From Sporosarcina globispora (GTDB lineage Bacteria > Bacillota > Bacilli > Bacillales > Cytobacillaceae), in the NCBI RefSeq assembly GCF_001274725.1, contig NZ_LGUF01000007.1, positions 2,674,504 to 2,738,503 of the forward strand: a stretch of DNA of 64,000 nucleotides, given 5' to 3'. Both the position numbers and the translations under genes were made by a program. Positions 25,017 to 34,226 of this stretch are shown piece after piece; positions within the stretch are counted from its first letter, which is position 1, and every line of letters starts with the position of its first letter. The notes below the pieces were generated by a model that was not told where the DNA came from, searched no databases, and saw only the letters and a program-made list of their open reading frames with translations.

Positions 25017-26252
25017 TTATCCCTCCGCATGGAGTTTCAGGTTCTGTCTGCTTCTTTTTGTTTTTTCTTTTGTTAATGTGAAGAAGAAAACAAAGCCGAT
25101 GAAGGATGTTACAAACAAGATGGCTCCCATTGGCACCGCAGTGGTTTCATCAATGCTGACCAAAGGGGAAACAGCGGAACCAAGCACTAAAGGAAGCATT
25201 CCGATAACGGCGCTGGCACCGCCTGCACGATGCCCCTGATTTTTCATGGCCAATGTAAATGAACTGGTGATGATCATCCCCATAGAAGTCATATAGATAA
25301 AAATCGGAATGACAAGCATGAATAGCGGCCCTTTAATGATGGTCATGATTAAAAGTAAAGAAGTGGCACTGACGGCAATGCAGACTGCTGTCCGGAGCAG
25401 GCTTCTTTCCGGAATGATTCCTGCCAGGCGGCCAATTAGGAAACTCCCCGTAATGATTGCCAATCCATTAATGCCAAACAGGATGCTGAATTCCTGGGGC
25501 GATACACCATAAATCCCCTCATAGACAAAGGGTGTTCCCGAAACATAAGCAAAGCTTCCGCCATGTATGAATCCTACGATAAGGGCATACCCAATGAATG
25601 ATCGGTCCTTGAACAGGCCACTCATGCTTTTAACTGAAGCGCCAATGGAGCTAGGGACCCGTTTTTCCGGAGGAAGAGTTTCTTTCAAACGAAAATAGAT
25701 GACAGTAGTAATAAATAATCCCAAAAAGCTTAGAAAATAAAATATGGTTTCCCAGCTTGCAATAGGAAGCAGAAGCAGTGCACCCCCTGTCATTGGTGCT
25801 ATCATCGGAGCCGTTGCATTAATGACCATAAGCAATGCAAAAAATTTCGTGAGCTCTTTTCCGCTGAACACATCACGTACAACTGCCCGGGAAAGGACAA
25901 TCCCTGCCGAAGCAGTTAATCCCTGCAGAAAGCGGGCTGCAATAAAGGTTGCAATATTTGGTGAAATGGCACATAAAAGGGAAGCTAATGCAAAAAGAAA
26001 GATCCCGATTAGCAGTGGTTTTCTTCTACCATGCGAATCACTTAGCGGTCCCACAATAACCTGTCCTGCCGCAAGTCCGATCAAACAGGCTGTTAAACTC
26101 ATCTGGACGAGTGATGCGCGAGCGCTGAAATCCTCTGCGATGTCCGGAAAGCTTGGCAAATACATATCAATATTGAATGGCCCCAAAATTCCAAGCATGC
26201 TGAGGAGAAAAGCCAGTGCCAGCCGCTCCTTTCCTATCGGGTTGTGAATCAT
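25017..26252 (-). CDS. Multidrug efflux MFS transporter, Bcr/CflA type
   Basis: A 411-aa protein with 12 predicted helices. The N-terminal MLGILGPFNIDMYLPSFP and loop 2-3 motif GPLSDSHGRRKPLLIG are the Bcr/CflA (drug:H+ antiporter 1) signatures. It would export drugs or peptides with proton exchange. ATG 26252 is chosen with AAGGTG 6 bases upstream. Confidence 0.9.
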   Translation of the reverse strand: MIHNPIGKERLALAFLLSMLGILGPFNIDMYLPSFPDIAEDFSARASLVQMSLTACLIGLAAGQVIVGPLSDSHGRRKPLLIGIFLFALASLLCAISPNIATFIAARFLQGLTASAGIVLSRAVVRDVFSGKELTKFFALLMVINATAPMIAPMTGGALLLLPIASWETIFYFLSFLGLFITTVIYFRLKETLPPEKRVPSSIGASVKSMSGLFKDRSFIGYALIVGFIHGGSFAYVSGTPFVYEGIYGVSPQEFSILFGINGLAIITGSFLIGRLAGIIPERSLLRTAVCIAVSATSLLLIMTIIKGPLFMLVIPIFIYMTSMGMIITSSFTLAMKNQGHRAGGASAVIGMLPLVLGSAVSPLVSIDETTAVPMGAILFVTSFIGFVFFFTLTKEKTKRSRQNLKLHAEG

Positions 26253-26449
26253 GTTAAACACCTTACTCTCTATAAAAGCTATTAATCTTCTGCATAAATA
26301 TGGCTAGTATACGCCAGGGGCAGGGGGGATGTCCAGCGGAGATTCTTCTGAGCGACAGTTTCCAGAGGATGACAGCGGAAAAAGAAGAAGTCTTTTGATT
26401 GGTATAAAGATGTAATAAAGTCAAACGGAGAAAAACTATAGTATAGCTT
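26253..26449. other. Intergenic stretch, possible decayed small gene
   Basis: On the plus strand a short frame near 26395-26440 ends KSFDWYKDVIKSNGEKL just before a strong terminator, and another 28-aa frame starts at 26331 behind GGGGGG. Neither is long or well initiated enough to call a gene. Confidence 0.3.
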
Positions 26450-26475
26450 AAAAGGCTGCCTGGGGGCAGCCTTTT
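26450..26475. terminator. Bidirectional intrinsic terminator
   Basis: AAAAGGCTGCC pairs with GGCAGCCTTTT across TGGG. Confidence 0.88.
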
Positions 26476-26591
26476 AATTGTTGAATTTGCAGGTTTACTT
26501 ATGAGAAATTCATTCATTAACTAATTAATAAAACTTAATGGAGTAAAATAGGAACAATGAACAGGAAAATTATATTTGCAGAGGTGCTAAA

Positions 26592-26873
26592 ATGGAGACA
26601 TTTCCAATCATTCATACTAACTTCTGGGATGCAATAATAGCAGTGCCCTTAGTGGTTCTGCTGACTCAACTAGGCAAGGTGCTCCTTAAAATTCCAAAAC
26701 CATATATTCCCGTGCTGGCTAATGTGCTTGGATTAACCATATCGGTTTTCTTTGCACACAGGAATAATCTCTGGGCAGGAATTTTTATGGGCTTTTTTTA
26801 TGGAAATGCGGCAGCAGGCCTATATTCTTCTTTAAAAACACAAATCCTGGCTTTCAGGAAAACTGGTGAATAG
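26592..26873 (+). CDS. Small membrane protein, holin-like layout, 93 aa
   Basis: Three predicted helices (about 12-30, 40-58, 62-82) and a short charged tail. ATG 26592 follows GAGGTG by 6 bases. It overlaps the next reading frame, so the two are probably co-transcribed. The layout resembles small holin-like proteins, but nothing else supports lysis. Confidence 0.65.
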   Translation: METFPIIHTNFWDAIIAVPLVVLLTQLGKVLLKIPKPYIPVLANVLGLTISVFFAHRNNLWAGIFMGFFYGNAAAGLYSSLKTQILAFRKTGE

Positions 26874-26886
26874 GGAGATGATGAAA

Positions 26887-27393
26887 GTGATCTATATCTA
26901 CCATGATTTTGGAGGAACTCATACCACATCACTGGCAGCGGCATACCATCTGAAAATCATTCAGCACCGCAAACTCAAAAAAGAAGAGATAGTTGAGCTT
27001 CCTTATTTTAATAAGCTGACAAAGAAAGATGCGGGCAAATTTATTTTTCACGGTGCAGATGAAGAAGGAAATCTGGTCTACACCCTGGGGAGAAGATCTT
27101 CAAAACTGGCTATGGAAACACTGCGCAATTTTTGTCATTTATTAAACAGTCATAAAGGAATGAATGATAAAATCGTCTTCTCTAATACTTCACCTGCAGT
27201 CCCTCTTGCTCTCACAATCGGAGGATTCATATCCAAAGGCTTAGGTCTTGACCGGTTAGGAACTTCACTGGTTATTATAGGAGCACAGAAATGCAGCGGA
27301 AATATTCTGGAGCTGGTGAACGAAACGAAAAAAATTGCTGCCGGGTCGAATGCTGACATAATTAAAATTGATAATAAGGAGTTTCAGGCATAA
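26887..27393 (+). CDS. DUF3189-family protein
   Basis: A 168-aa protein: VIYIYHDFGGTHTTSLAAAY at the N-terminus and the later GLDRLGTSLVIIGAQKCSG are the family hallmarks. GTG 26887 is preferred, since GGGAG lies 9 bases upstream and the family starts with M/VIYIY; ATGs at 26878 and 26881 sit on the ribosome site. The glycine-rich start after a beta strand suggests nucleotide binding, but function is unknown. Confidence 0.78.
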   Translation: MIYIYHDFGGTHTTSLAAAYHLKIIQHRKLKKEEIVELPYFNKLTKKDAGKFIFHGADEEGNLVYTLGRRSSKLAMETLRNFCHLLNSHKGMNDKIVFSNTSPAVPLALTIGGFISKGLGLDRLGTSLVIIGAQKCSGNILELVNETKKIAAGSNADIIKIDNKEFQA

Positions 27394-27554
27394 GAAAAGA
27401 ACCATCAAGATTGTTCTTTTCTTATGCAGGTAAATTCCCGGACAAAGCCCAATCTCGGTTTAATTAACATATATTTTTTATTATACCCCCATAATATAAA
27501 GATTCTTCTTCGTATTCTTTGAATATAATCATCATTAGTCTCGAGGGGAAAAAT

Positions 27555-28133
27555 ATGAAATCACCAGTTAAGGGAGCCCTTGCCATGGTAATAGCAGGGT
27601 CTTTAACGTTTTCTGTTGCCAACGGCATGTTGAAAACTACTAAACTTTTTACAGAAGAAAATTCTTCCGTTTTAACAGGTATTCAAAAAAAATCTGAAGT
27701 AAACAGACAAGTTGACAAAAAGTCGGAAGCTCAAACATTAGCTGTTCAAGATAATGAGAAACAAAAAACTGTTACTGACGATGCTCCTGCTTCTAAACAA
27801 AGCAATAAGACGATTGTTGCTGTTCAAAGGAATACCGAAATGTCGAACCGAAAAACTGTCGCAAACCCTGTTTCAAAAGCTGTATCTGTTTCAAACAATA
27901 AAAACTCGGCGCCAGAGACTGCCTCTGAACCTGCAGGAACAAGTGAAGCAGCGAAACCTGAGACCAGCACAAAAGAATCAAACACTCCTGCATCTGTCAA
28001 GGGAGGAAATAACACAACAAGTCCTGCTGCAAAAACACTCAACCATGGGCAACAAGTATCCCAAGCCGCAAAAGAAAAAGCAGAGAGCAATCGGGCTAGC
28101 AAAGAAAAAGAAAACAATGGGAAGAACCTGTAA
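27555..28133 (+). CDS. Secreted or surface low-complexity protein
   Basis: A 192-aa protein. Residues 1-25 form a hydrophobic signal or anchor (MKSPVKGALAMVIAGSLTFS). The remainder is rich in Ser, Thr, Asn, Lys and Ala and predicted disordered (for example NNKNSAPETASEPAGTSEAA). ATG 27555 follows GAGGGG. Probably an exported unstructured protein; no family assigned. Confidence 0.7.
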   Translation: MKSPVKGALAMVIAGSLTFSVANGMLKTTKLFTEENSSVLTGIQKKSEVNRQVDKKSEAQTLAVQDNEKQKTVTDDAPASKQSNKTIVAVQRNTEMSNRKTVANPVSKAVSVSNNKNSAPETASEPAGTSEAAKPETSTKESNTPASVKGGNNTTSPAAKTLNHGQQVSQAAKEKAESNRASKEKENNGKNL

Positions 28134-28141
28134 ATTTTACT

Positions 28142-28174
28142 AAAAGGATCATCAGAAGAAGATGATCCTTTTTA
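28142..28174 (+). terminator. Intrinsic terminator
   Basis: AAAAGGATCATC pairs with GATGATCCTTTT across AGAAGAA. Confidence 0.9.
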
Positions 28175-28202
28175 TTCTTTCGAAGTTATTAGAATATTAA
28201 GC

Positions 28203-28237
28203 AAAAAGGCCTCTCCCAAAATTGGGAGAGGCCTTTA
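28203..28237 (-). terminator. Terminator of the GH18-NodB-GT2 fusion gene
   Basis: On the minus strand AAAGGCCTCTCCCAA pairs with TTGGGAGAGGCCTTT, followed by Ts. Confidence 0.9.
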
Positions 28238-28240
28238 GAT

Positions 28241-31200
28241 TCATTTAATTTTCACAATGGAATTATCCTGGGTCACGTTGCCTTTTCGTTTAAGTTTATT
28301 CCAGCCAACGGTTACACCTTTTATGGCGGAGAAAATTGATTTAACGACCACATAAGTCATCAGCTGTTTATACAAAATTCGCTGCAAAAACAATGAGATC
28401 AGTGGTTTAGGGCTTTCTTTTTCCAGCCTGAACGCATAGAGGGAGGTGAAAAAATCCATCAAGTAAAAAAGAACAAATCCAATGGCTGCTTTTTCAGGTT
28501 TTGTGCTGAATAGGGCAAAGATAAACAATATATCAGCAATAGGAGAAATAGTTTGATAAACATATTGAAAAAGCCACATGTTAGGAAGGGCAACAAACCC
28601 TAATGAATGATGTTTTCTGTTAAATAATGCCTCACGATGTTTCCAAAGGCATTGGAGAGTACCATACACCCATCGGTAGCGCTGCTTTGCCAGGCTTTTA
28701 ATATCTTCAGGCACTTCTGTATACGCATAAGCCTTTTCTTCGAATTCAATTATCTTTCCATTGCGCAGTAGTGCAAGTGTGATATCCGTATCCTCTGCAA
28801 GTGTATCCTCTTTAAAGTACCCAGCTTCTTCAACCGCAGACTTTTTCCATGCACCGATTGCACCTGGTACAACGGTAATGCAATTGAGAGCTGCAAAGGC
28901 TCTTCTTTCCAGGTTAAAGCCTGTCACATATTCAATATGCTGCCAGTTCGTTAGGAGATTTCCCTTATTGCCAACCTTTACATTACCTGAAACAGCAGCC
29001 ACTTGATCATTTTTAAAATGGCTCACAAGTAAAGAAATGGCATTTTCAGCAATGAGAGTATCAGCATCTAAAGCAATCACTATTTCCCCCTTGGCTTTCT
29101 TAAATCCAAGGTTTACAGCAGAAGATTTTCCGCCATTTGGTTTTTTAATTAACCTTACACGTGAATTGCCTGCAAAAGTTTCTTCAACTGCACGGGCAGT
29201 ATAATCCTTTGAGCCATCATCTATTATCAGTATCTCAAAAGCCGGATAGTCACTTGATAATATTGAATCTACAGTTTTGCAAATTACTTTTTCCTCATTA
29301 TAAGCAGCAATTACTACACTGACATAAGGGGTAAAGCCAGGGTCAATCTTGGTCTCTTTATCCCTTTTGACCTGTTTCCTGGAAAGGAAAACAAGAAAAA
29401 TGAGCCGCAAAATCCCTAAAAGGATGGCTGAGTAGAACAAAAAGCTAATACCATTGTTCCAGCTTTGAATAATCTTAAATACAGCTTTATCATAAACAGA
29501 ATAAGGGTTTTCCTGGTCAGCAATGGGCATGATCTCACTATCACTTTTCCCAATTAAACCAGCAGTTGTCGTAAATGTGTAACCCCGATTTTTAAGTGTT
29601 TCAATAATAATCGGAAGAGCTTCTACTGTTATGGAGCGGTCACCGCCAGCATCATGAAGCAAAATTACATTACCTTCTGACAGCTGATCCAATGTTTGAT
29701 TTACAAGTTCATCTGCTGTGGATCCTTGCCAATCACCAGAGTCAATGGATTGGCCGACCATGGTATAGCCCAGCTTCTGAGCTTCCATAATAGGAAGCTG
29801 CTCGTTTCTTGTGCCCAGTTCGGTATCTGCTATGTATGGAGGGCGAAATAGAGTCATAGAATGGCCGGTTATACCTTGAATTAAGCGCTGTGTTGCATTC
29901 AATTCCATTCGCAAACGTGCTGGTGTTATGGATGTAATATCAGGATGTGTAAAGGTATGATTTCCGATTTCATGCCCATCATCATAAATTCTTTTAACCA
30001 GCTGAGGATGCATCAATGCATTTTCTCCAACGATAAAAAAGGTGCCTTTCACATTATACCTGTTCAATATGTCCAATATTTTTGGTGTGTAGGCTGGATC
30101 CGGACCGTCATCAAAAGTAAGGACTACCTCTTTTTTGCTGGAATTTCCATGGCGGATTACTTCAAAAGGCTTTGGATATTTGACATAGGATTCCTTTTTT
30201 ATCATTCCATTGGAATCCATTTCAATAGTCCTTTTCCCTTTTTCAGATTGTGAATCGATTTTTAATACCTCTCCGTTTCCTGTATGAAGTGCTGTGATAT
30301 GACTTTCAAAGGTACTTAGCGAGTGAGATGGATTAATGATTTCCTTAGGTTTGTTAAGAAAACTCCAGATCGAGGGATCCTCCGAACCGAGTCGCCATAT
30401 TGCTATTCCGGTAGAGCCGCCATTAATCGCAAGGTTCATCTGGTTATAAAAAGTAGCAGCATCCAAAAACCAGACAGTATGATTTTTACCGTTTTGTTTG
30501 TATCGTAAGTAGGGGTTTCCAGCTTCCTTACTCCAATTGATATTGAGGTTTGCCTCGCTGCCCAGCTTCATGATATCTCCAAAAGTCATTTCAGCTGCGG
30601 GCTTACGTGAACCTTCTTCCCAGTCGTAACCGTATGTTCCTAAGCCTGCAACTAATTTTTCGGAGGGAATATCAGATTGATTCAAGTTTTCATTTACCCA
30701 ATCAGTTTGAGCGACAGGACCGGGTGTGCTCATGGAATAATGCTGGTCATATAGCATGACAATCACACGGTCAGCGTATTTTGCTAAAGAAGCATAATCA
30801 TAGCTCTCATCATTCGGCGGTACATCCAATGTCACCATTAACCCTTCCTTGTGGAAGGCTTTATAAACCTTGCTCATAAATTGAGTAAAATGATCCTTGT
30901 CAGTTGGTTTGATTGCTTCGAAGTCAATATTAATCCCTTCAAATCTATTTGTTTTCACATAAGAAAGCATTTCTTTAATAAAGAGATCTTCAGCACCTGG
31001 AACAGTGAATAACCGGTGCAGAACATCTGAATCCCATTTGTTGTCTATAAAATTATTCACTAATGGCAGAATCTTAATTTCATGTTCATTTGCTTCTTTT
31101 ACAATGGATCGGTCAATTGAGGACTTGAGCGTTAGATCTGGTGTAACCTGCATCCACTCAGGGACTAGAGTGGTTATGGACTCTTTATTTTTCATGAAAG

Positions 31201-31930
31201 ATGTTTTACTATTCTTGTCCCAATTGACATAGAATCCATACACCTCTTGTTTTTGTGTAATTTGTGCCATGGTTAGCTTTCCTGAGTTATCGGCGTCAGA
31301 GTTTGTCTTTTGAATCTGAGATGCCAAATCTTCTTCATTGAAGGGGTTATTAATCGGATCTATCTCGATACTTAATGTGTTTTGATCCAGATGCAGCTCA
31401 GGAAACTTGGGAGTTGTATTAAGGCTCTCAATAAAAAATGTCGATATAACAACAATTAATAGAGTGAAGCCAGCACCCATTCGTTTAATTAGGGACCACC
31501 GCCTTTTAGCAGGGTCAAGAAATATATATTCCTGTTTTCCCACGTTTTTTTTCAGCCCCAGATTATAAAACCAGTGGAAGAAAAAATAGCAGATAAGTCC
31601 AACAAAACCTCCTAATATGCCAGATACAATTGATTCCGAAGTTAATATTTTGCTTTTAAGTGATGAAATTAACCAGTATTCTTCTAATGGGCCAAAATCC
31701 ATGTAAGGCAGCTCACTTATGTAAGGTATAAATACAGTAATCAGAGTACCCAGGAATAAGGCAATAATATTAAGGCGAAGCAGTAGTGAACAAACAAACA
31801 ATAATGGAATTCTAAAACTATCCAAAGGTAAAAATGCCAGAAAAAAACCTAGAGTACTTGCAATCGCTCCTGCATTTCCGGAGACAGGTGCAAACAAAGA
31901 TCTGACAATCCACCTGAAAAAACGATCCAC
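28241..31930 (-). CDS. Four-part membrane fusion: DUF2062-like helices, GH18, polysaccharide deacetylase (NodB), GT2 synthase
   Basis: A 1229-aa protein. Residues 1-185: helices with a DUF2062-like segment (LGFFLAFLPLDSF). About 230-560: GH18-type fold with GINIDFE near 333. About 595-790: NodB deacetylase with TFDDGPD (605), the metal His motif HTFTH (655) and RPPY (697). After a helix near 850, GT2 with IDDGSKD (903), ALDADT (954), EDTDITL and QRYRW (1083), then C-terminal helices. This joins in one chain the activities split among PgaB and PgaC in poly-N-acetylglucosamine systems: polymerise, export, deacetylate and trim. GTG 31930 has GGGAGG 8 bases upstream; ATG 31936 is too close to it. 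It is a single gene. Confidence 0.9.
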   Translation of the reverse strand: MDRFFRWIVRSLFAPVSGNAGAIASTLGFFLAFLPLDSFRIPLLFVCSLLLRLNIIALFLGTLITVFIPYISELPYMDFGPLEEYWLISSLKSKILTSESIVSGILGGFVGLICYFFFHWFYNLGLKKNVGKQEYIFLDPAKRRWSLIKRMGAGFTLLIVVISTFFIESLNTTPKFPELHLDQNTLSIEIDPINNPFNEEDLASQIQKTNSDADNSGKLTMAQITQKQEVYGFYVNWDKNSKTSFMKNKESITTLVPEWMQVTPDLTLKSSIDRSIVKEANEHEIKILPLVNNFIDNKWDSDVLHRLFTVPGAEDLFIKEMLSYVKTNRFEGINIDFEAIKPTDKDHFTQFMSKVYKAFHKEGLMVTLDVPPNDESYDYASLAKYADRVIVMLYDQHYSMSTPGPVAQTDWVNENLNQSDIPSEKLVAGLGTYGYDWEEGSRKPAAEMTFGDIMKLGSEANLNINWSKEAGNPYLRYKQNGKNHTVWFLDAATFYNQMNLAINGGSTGIAIWRLGSEDPSIWSFLNKPKEIINPSHSLSTFESHITALHTGNGEVLKIDSQSEKGKRTIEMDSNGMIKKESYVKYPKPFEVIRHGNSSKKEVVLTFDDGPDPAYTPKILDILNRYNVKGTFFIVGENALMHPQLVKRIYDDGHEIGNHTFTHPDITSITPARLRMELNATQRLIQGITGHSMTLFRPPYIADTELGTRNEQLPIMEAQKLGYTMVGQSIDSGDWQGSTADELVNQTLDQLSEGNVILLHDAGGDRSITVEALPIIIETLKNRGYTFTTTAGLIGKSDSEIMPIADQENPYSVYDKAVFKIIQSWNNGISFLFYSAILLGILRLIFLVFLSRKQVKRDKETKIDPGFTPYVSVVIAAYNEEKVICKTVDSILSSDYPAFEILIIDDGSKDYTARAVEETFAGNSRVRLIKKPNGGKSSAVNLGFKKAKGEIVIALDADTLIAENAISLLVSHFKNDQVAAVSGNVKVGNKGNLLTNWQHIEYVTGFNLERRAFAALNCITVVPGAIGAWKKSAVEEAGYFKEDTLAEDTDITLALLRNGKIIEFEEKAYAYTEVPEDIKSLAKQRYRWVYGTLQCLWKHREALFNRKHHSLGFVALPNMWLFQYVYQTISPIADILFIFALFSTKPEKAAIGFVLFYLMDFFTSLYAFRLEKESPKPLISLFLQRILYKQLMTYVVVKSIFSAIKGVTVGWNKLKRKGNVTQDNSIVKIK

Positions 31931-32184
31931 ATCCATTCCTCCCAAGAAGTAATGTCGAATTATGTATAATAATTAAAAGAGTTTAGGAGTATAAATAGGA
32001 TAACTATACAAAAAATTTTACTCCACATATCCGACGGATTATTATTTCGACAAAAAATGACCACAACAAAAATTTAGGTTGTCATTCTATAATTTTGGGG
32101 GTAGATGAAAAAAATGTGTTTGTTTTTTTCTGGTAATCATCACAATTAACAATGTGTTATTAAAAATAGGCAATATCGTTTCAT

Positions 32185-32784
32185 TCAAGTTAATTTGAAC
32201 ACATCTTCTCCTTGTCTGCTTTTTAAGATTTCCAGCAGCTGTTCCGACAAATAGTTTGAATTATATTCAAATCCATGGTTTATCCATTCCGTAATCATTC
32301 CCAGTATAGCATGTACATAGAAGCTTGCCTGCAATTCCCGATTGATCTTTGGATTAAACTTTACACCTTTAAGGTCTTTCAAAGTTACCTCTTTCAGAAC
32401 ATCGCACAATTTACCCTGCAATCCGGATAAAGCATTAGATTTTCCCATTAGGGAGTAAAATTCTTTATTTTGACTAACATGTTCAAAGATTTTAATGGCA
32501 GAAGATGTAAGGGTCCTTAATTCGAAGGTTTCTGTATTTTTATATGGCTCCCGATAAGAATCGATTAAATCTGCTATAACATCATCAATAATTTCATCGA
32601 GAATATCCTCTTTGTATTCATAATGCTTATAAAATGTTCCCCTGTTGAGATTGGCTGTCTTTACGATATCCGTTACGGAAATTTTTTTGAATTCTTTCGT
32701 TTGCATTAATAACAATAATGCATCCATTAGGGCTTGTTTGGATTTTGTTATTCTTCTGTCTATAGGGTGATTTTGTATGGACAT
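32185..32784 (-). CDS. TetR-family transcriptional regulator
   Basis: A 199-aa protein. N-terminal HTH ISVTDIVKTANLNRGTFYKH (about 33-52) and a variable C-terminal ligand domain. ATG 32784 follows GGAGG by 7 bases. It is divergent from an SDR dehydrogenase gene; a TATTGAA/TTCAATA palindrome in between is a candidate operator, so it likely represses itself and the SDR gene. Confidence 0.88.
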   Translation of the reverse strand: MSIQNHPIDRRITKSKQALMDALLLLMQTKEFKKISVTDIVKTANLNRGTFYKHYEYKEDILDEIIDDVIADLIDSYREPYKNTETFELRTLTSSAIKIFEHVSQNKEFYSLMGKSNALSGLQGKLCDVLKEVTLKDLKGVKFNPKINRELQASFYVHAILGMITEWINHGFEYNSNYLSEQLLEILKSRQGEDVFKLT

Positions 32785-32830
32785 AAAATGACCTCCATTG
32801 TTGAAATATGATGAAATAATAATCAAAATA

Positions 32831-32848
32831 TATTGAATGTGTTCAATA
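32831..32848. promoter_or_regulatory. Candidate TetR operator
   Basis: TATTGAATGTGTTCAATA has perfect 7-bp arms with a 4-base centre, 46 bases upstream of the TetR start. A related GTGTTCAA half-site recurs at 32929-32936 near the SDR start. Confidence 0.55.
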
Positions 32849-32966
32849 TTAGACAAATCACTGATCATTTGCTGATTGAATGGATGGTTTTATTAACATA
32901 TTATAAAGATGTAAGAGATAATCAACAAGTGTTCAAAAAACATTCAACCGAACGGAGGAAATCTAA

Positions 32967-33728
32967 ATGAAATTTCAGGATAAAGCAGCAATTGTAACAG
33001 GTGCAGCATCAGGAATGGGAAAAGCGATTGCGGAGTTGTATGCCCAGGAAGGCGCAAGTGTCATTGCGGCTGACCTGAACCTGGAGGGGGCCGAGGCTGT
33101 CGCAGCGGAAATTACTGAGAATGGCGGAAAGGCCAAAGCTGTTCAGGTTAATGTTTCAAAACAAGAAGATATTGAAAGAATGATAAAGGCAGCAGTTCAT
33201 GAATTTGGAACTTTGGATATCCTGGTGAATAACGCAGGAATTATGGATGGATTTGAACCCGTTGGAGACATTCAGGATGAACGATGGGATTTAATATTTG
33301 ATATAAATACAAAAGGCGTCATGCGCGCCATGCGAACAGCAATCCCGCTCTTTTTAGAAAAAGGGAAAGGGGTAATCATCAATACTGCTTCAACAGGAGG
33401 ATTAAATGGTGCACATGCCGGCGCTGCTTATGGGGCATCAAAGCATGCAGTGATAGGGCTTACTAAAAATACTGCCTATATGTACGCAAACAGCGGCATC
33501 CGCTGTAACGCCATTGCGCCTGGCGGTGTGGAAACAAACATCGCTTCATCAATGAAAAACCTGAATGAATTTGGATTCGGCCGCACGAAGGCTGTTCAGG
33601 GCGTAATGCCAAGAGTTGGAAAGCCGGAAGAAATTGCACAGGTTGCATTATTCCTGGCATCTGATGATTCAAGCTTTGTTAATGGATCCGTGATCGTTGC
33701 TGATGGAGGATGGACAGCAGCTTTTTAA
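32967..33728 (+). CDS. SDR-family NAD(P)-dependent oxidoreductase
   Basis: A 253-aa short-chain dehydrogenase: cofactor motif TGAASGMG (about 12-19), NNAG (88-91), active site Ser in NTASTGG and YGASK (YxxxK), and C-terminal VNGSVIVADGGW. Asp after the second strand (AADLN) favours NAD. The substrate is unknown. Divergent TetR control suggests an inducible detoxifying or catabolic role. Confidence 0.92.
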   Translation: MKFQDKAAIVTGAASGMGKAIAELYAQEGASVIAADLNLEGAEAVAAEITENGGKAKAVQVNVSKQEDIERMIKAAVHEFGTLDILVNNAGIMDGFEPVGDIQDERWDLIFDINTKGVMRAMRTAIPLFLEKGKGVIINTASTGGLNGAHAGAAYGASKHAVIGLTKNTAYMYANSGIRCNAIAPGGVETNIASSMKNLNEFGFGRTKAVQGVMPRVGKPEEIAQVALFLASDDSSFVNGSVIVADGGWTAAF

Positions 33729-33750
33729 GTAAAATCATATTTAATAAATA

Positions 33751-33785
33751 AGGCATCAAATCGTGGTGATTTGGTGCCTCTTTTT
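33751..33785 (+). terminator. Intrinsic terminator after the SDR gene
   Basis: GGCATCAAATC pairs with GATTTGGTGCC (one wobble) across GTGGT, followed by TCTTTTT. Confidence 0.88.
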
Positions 33786-33953
33786 GTAGAGTTACATTTC
33801 TTCTTTTGCCTGGCTTTCCCATCACCAGGATAGATTGAAGGGGCGATCAATCCGGGATAAGGGGCTGCACATTAAATGAAGGATTTGCCCAGAAGTTGTT
33901 ATGGGTGGTTTAAAAGCCTAAAATGCGACAGGAATGTCTGTTTGTGGCGAAAA

Positions 33954-33980
33954 AATGTGCCATTGGATGGGCATTTTTTA
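33954..33980 (+). terminator. Possible terminator in the 33.8-34.0 kb gap
   Basis: AATGTGCCA and TGGGCATT form an imperfect stem followed by TTTT. No gene is seen between it and the SDR terminator (33786-33953), which may therefore hold a decayed transcript. Confidence 0.5.
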
Positions 33981-34010
33981 ACGATTTTCCAACAAATTGT
34001 ACAAGAAAAT

Positions 34011-34024
34011 TGTAAACGCTTTCA
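34011..34024 (+). promoter_or_regulatory. cre (CcpA) site matching consensus, before the small acidic ORF
   Basis: TGTAAACGCTTTCA fits TGWNANCGNTNWCA at every fixed position. TATAAT follows two bases later (34026-34031), so CcpA binding would sit in the promoter spacer and repress. Confidence 0.65.
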
Positions 34025-34063
34025 TTATAATAAAAGTAACAGATAGGAAAGGGGATACGTTCA

Positions 34064-34195
34064 ATGGAACTTTTAATGGAACAATGTGAGCATGGCCAGC
34101 ACGAAGAACCTTGTGAAGAGTGTGCCCCTAATAAAAAAGGGGAAGAGAATTTTGATACCTCTGATTATGACTATCATAAGAGACTGTGGTTTTAA
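34064..34195 (+). CDS. Small acidic Cys-containing protein, 43 aa
   Basis: ATG 34064 follows AAAGGGG by about 9 bases. The product MELLMEQCEHGQHEEPCEEC... has three Cys and several His in the first 20 residues, which could bind a metal, then an acidic tail ending YDYHKRLWF. It has its own promoter with a cre site and a strong terminator. No family recognised. Confidence 0.6.
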   Translation: MELLMEQCEHGQHEEPCEECAPNKKGEENFDTSDYDYHKRLWF

Positions 34196-34226
34196 AAAAC
34201 ACTTGGGATCTTTCCCAAGTGTTTTT
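34195..34226. terminator. Bidirectional intrinsic terminator
   Basis: AAAAACACTTGGG pairs with CCCAAGTGTTTTT across ATCTTT. It serves the small Cys protein and the convergent oxygenase. Confidence 0.92.

Noticed and set aside
24985-25030. GGAGGGA/TCCCTCC hairpin at the end of the MFS gene as terminator
   Set aside because: The inverted repeat is perfect but overlaps the stop codon and has no T-run on either strand.
25744-26247. 167-aa frame antisense to the MFS transporter
   Set aside because: Typical shadow frame of a membrane protein gene; no start signal.
27754-28143. Plus-strand alternate frame within the secreted low-complexity gene
   Set aside because: It overlaps completely a frame with a signal peptide and a good start; its composition is basic and unlike a real protein.
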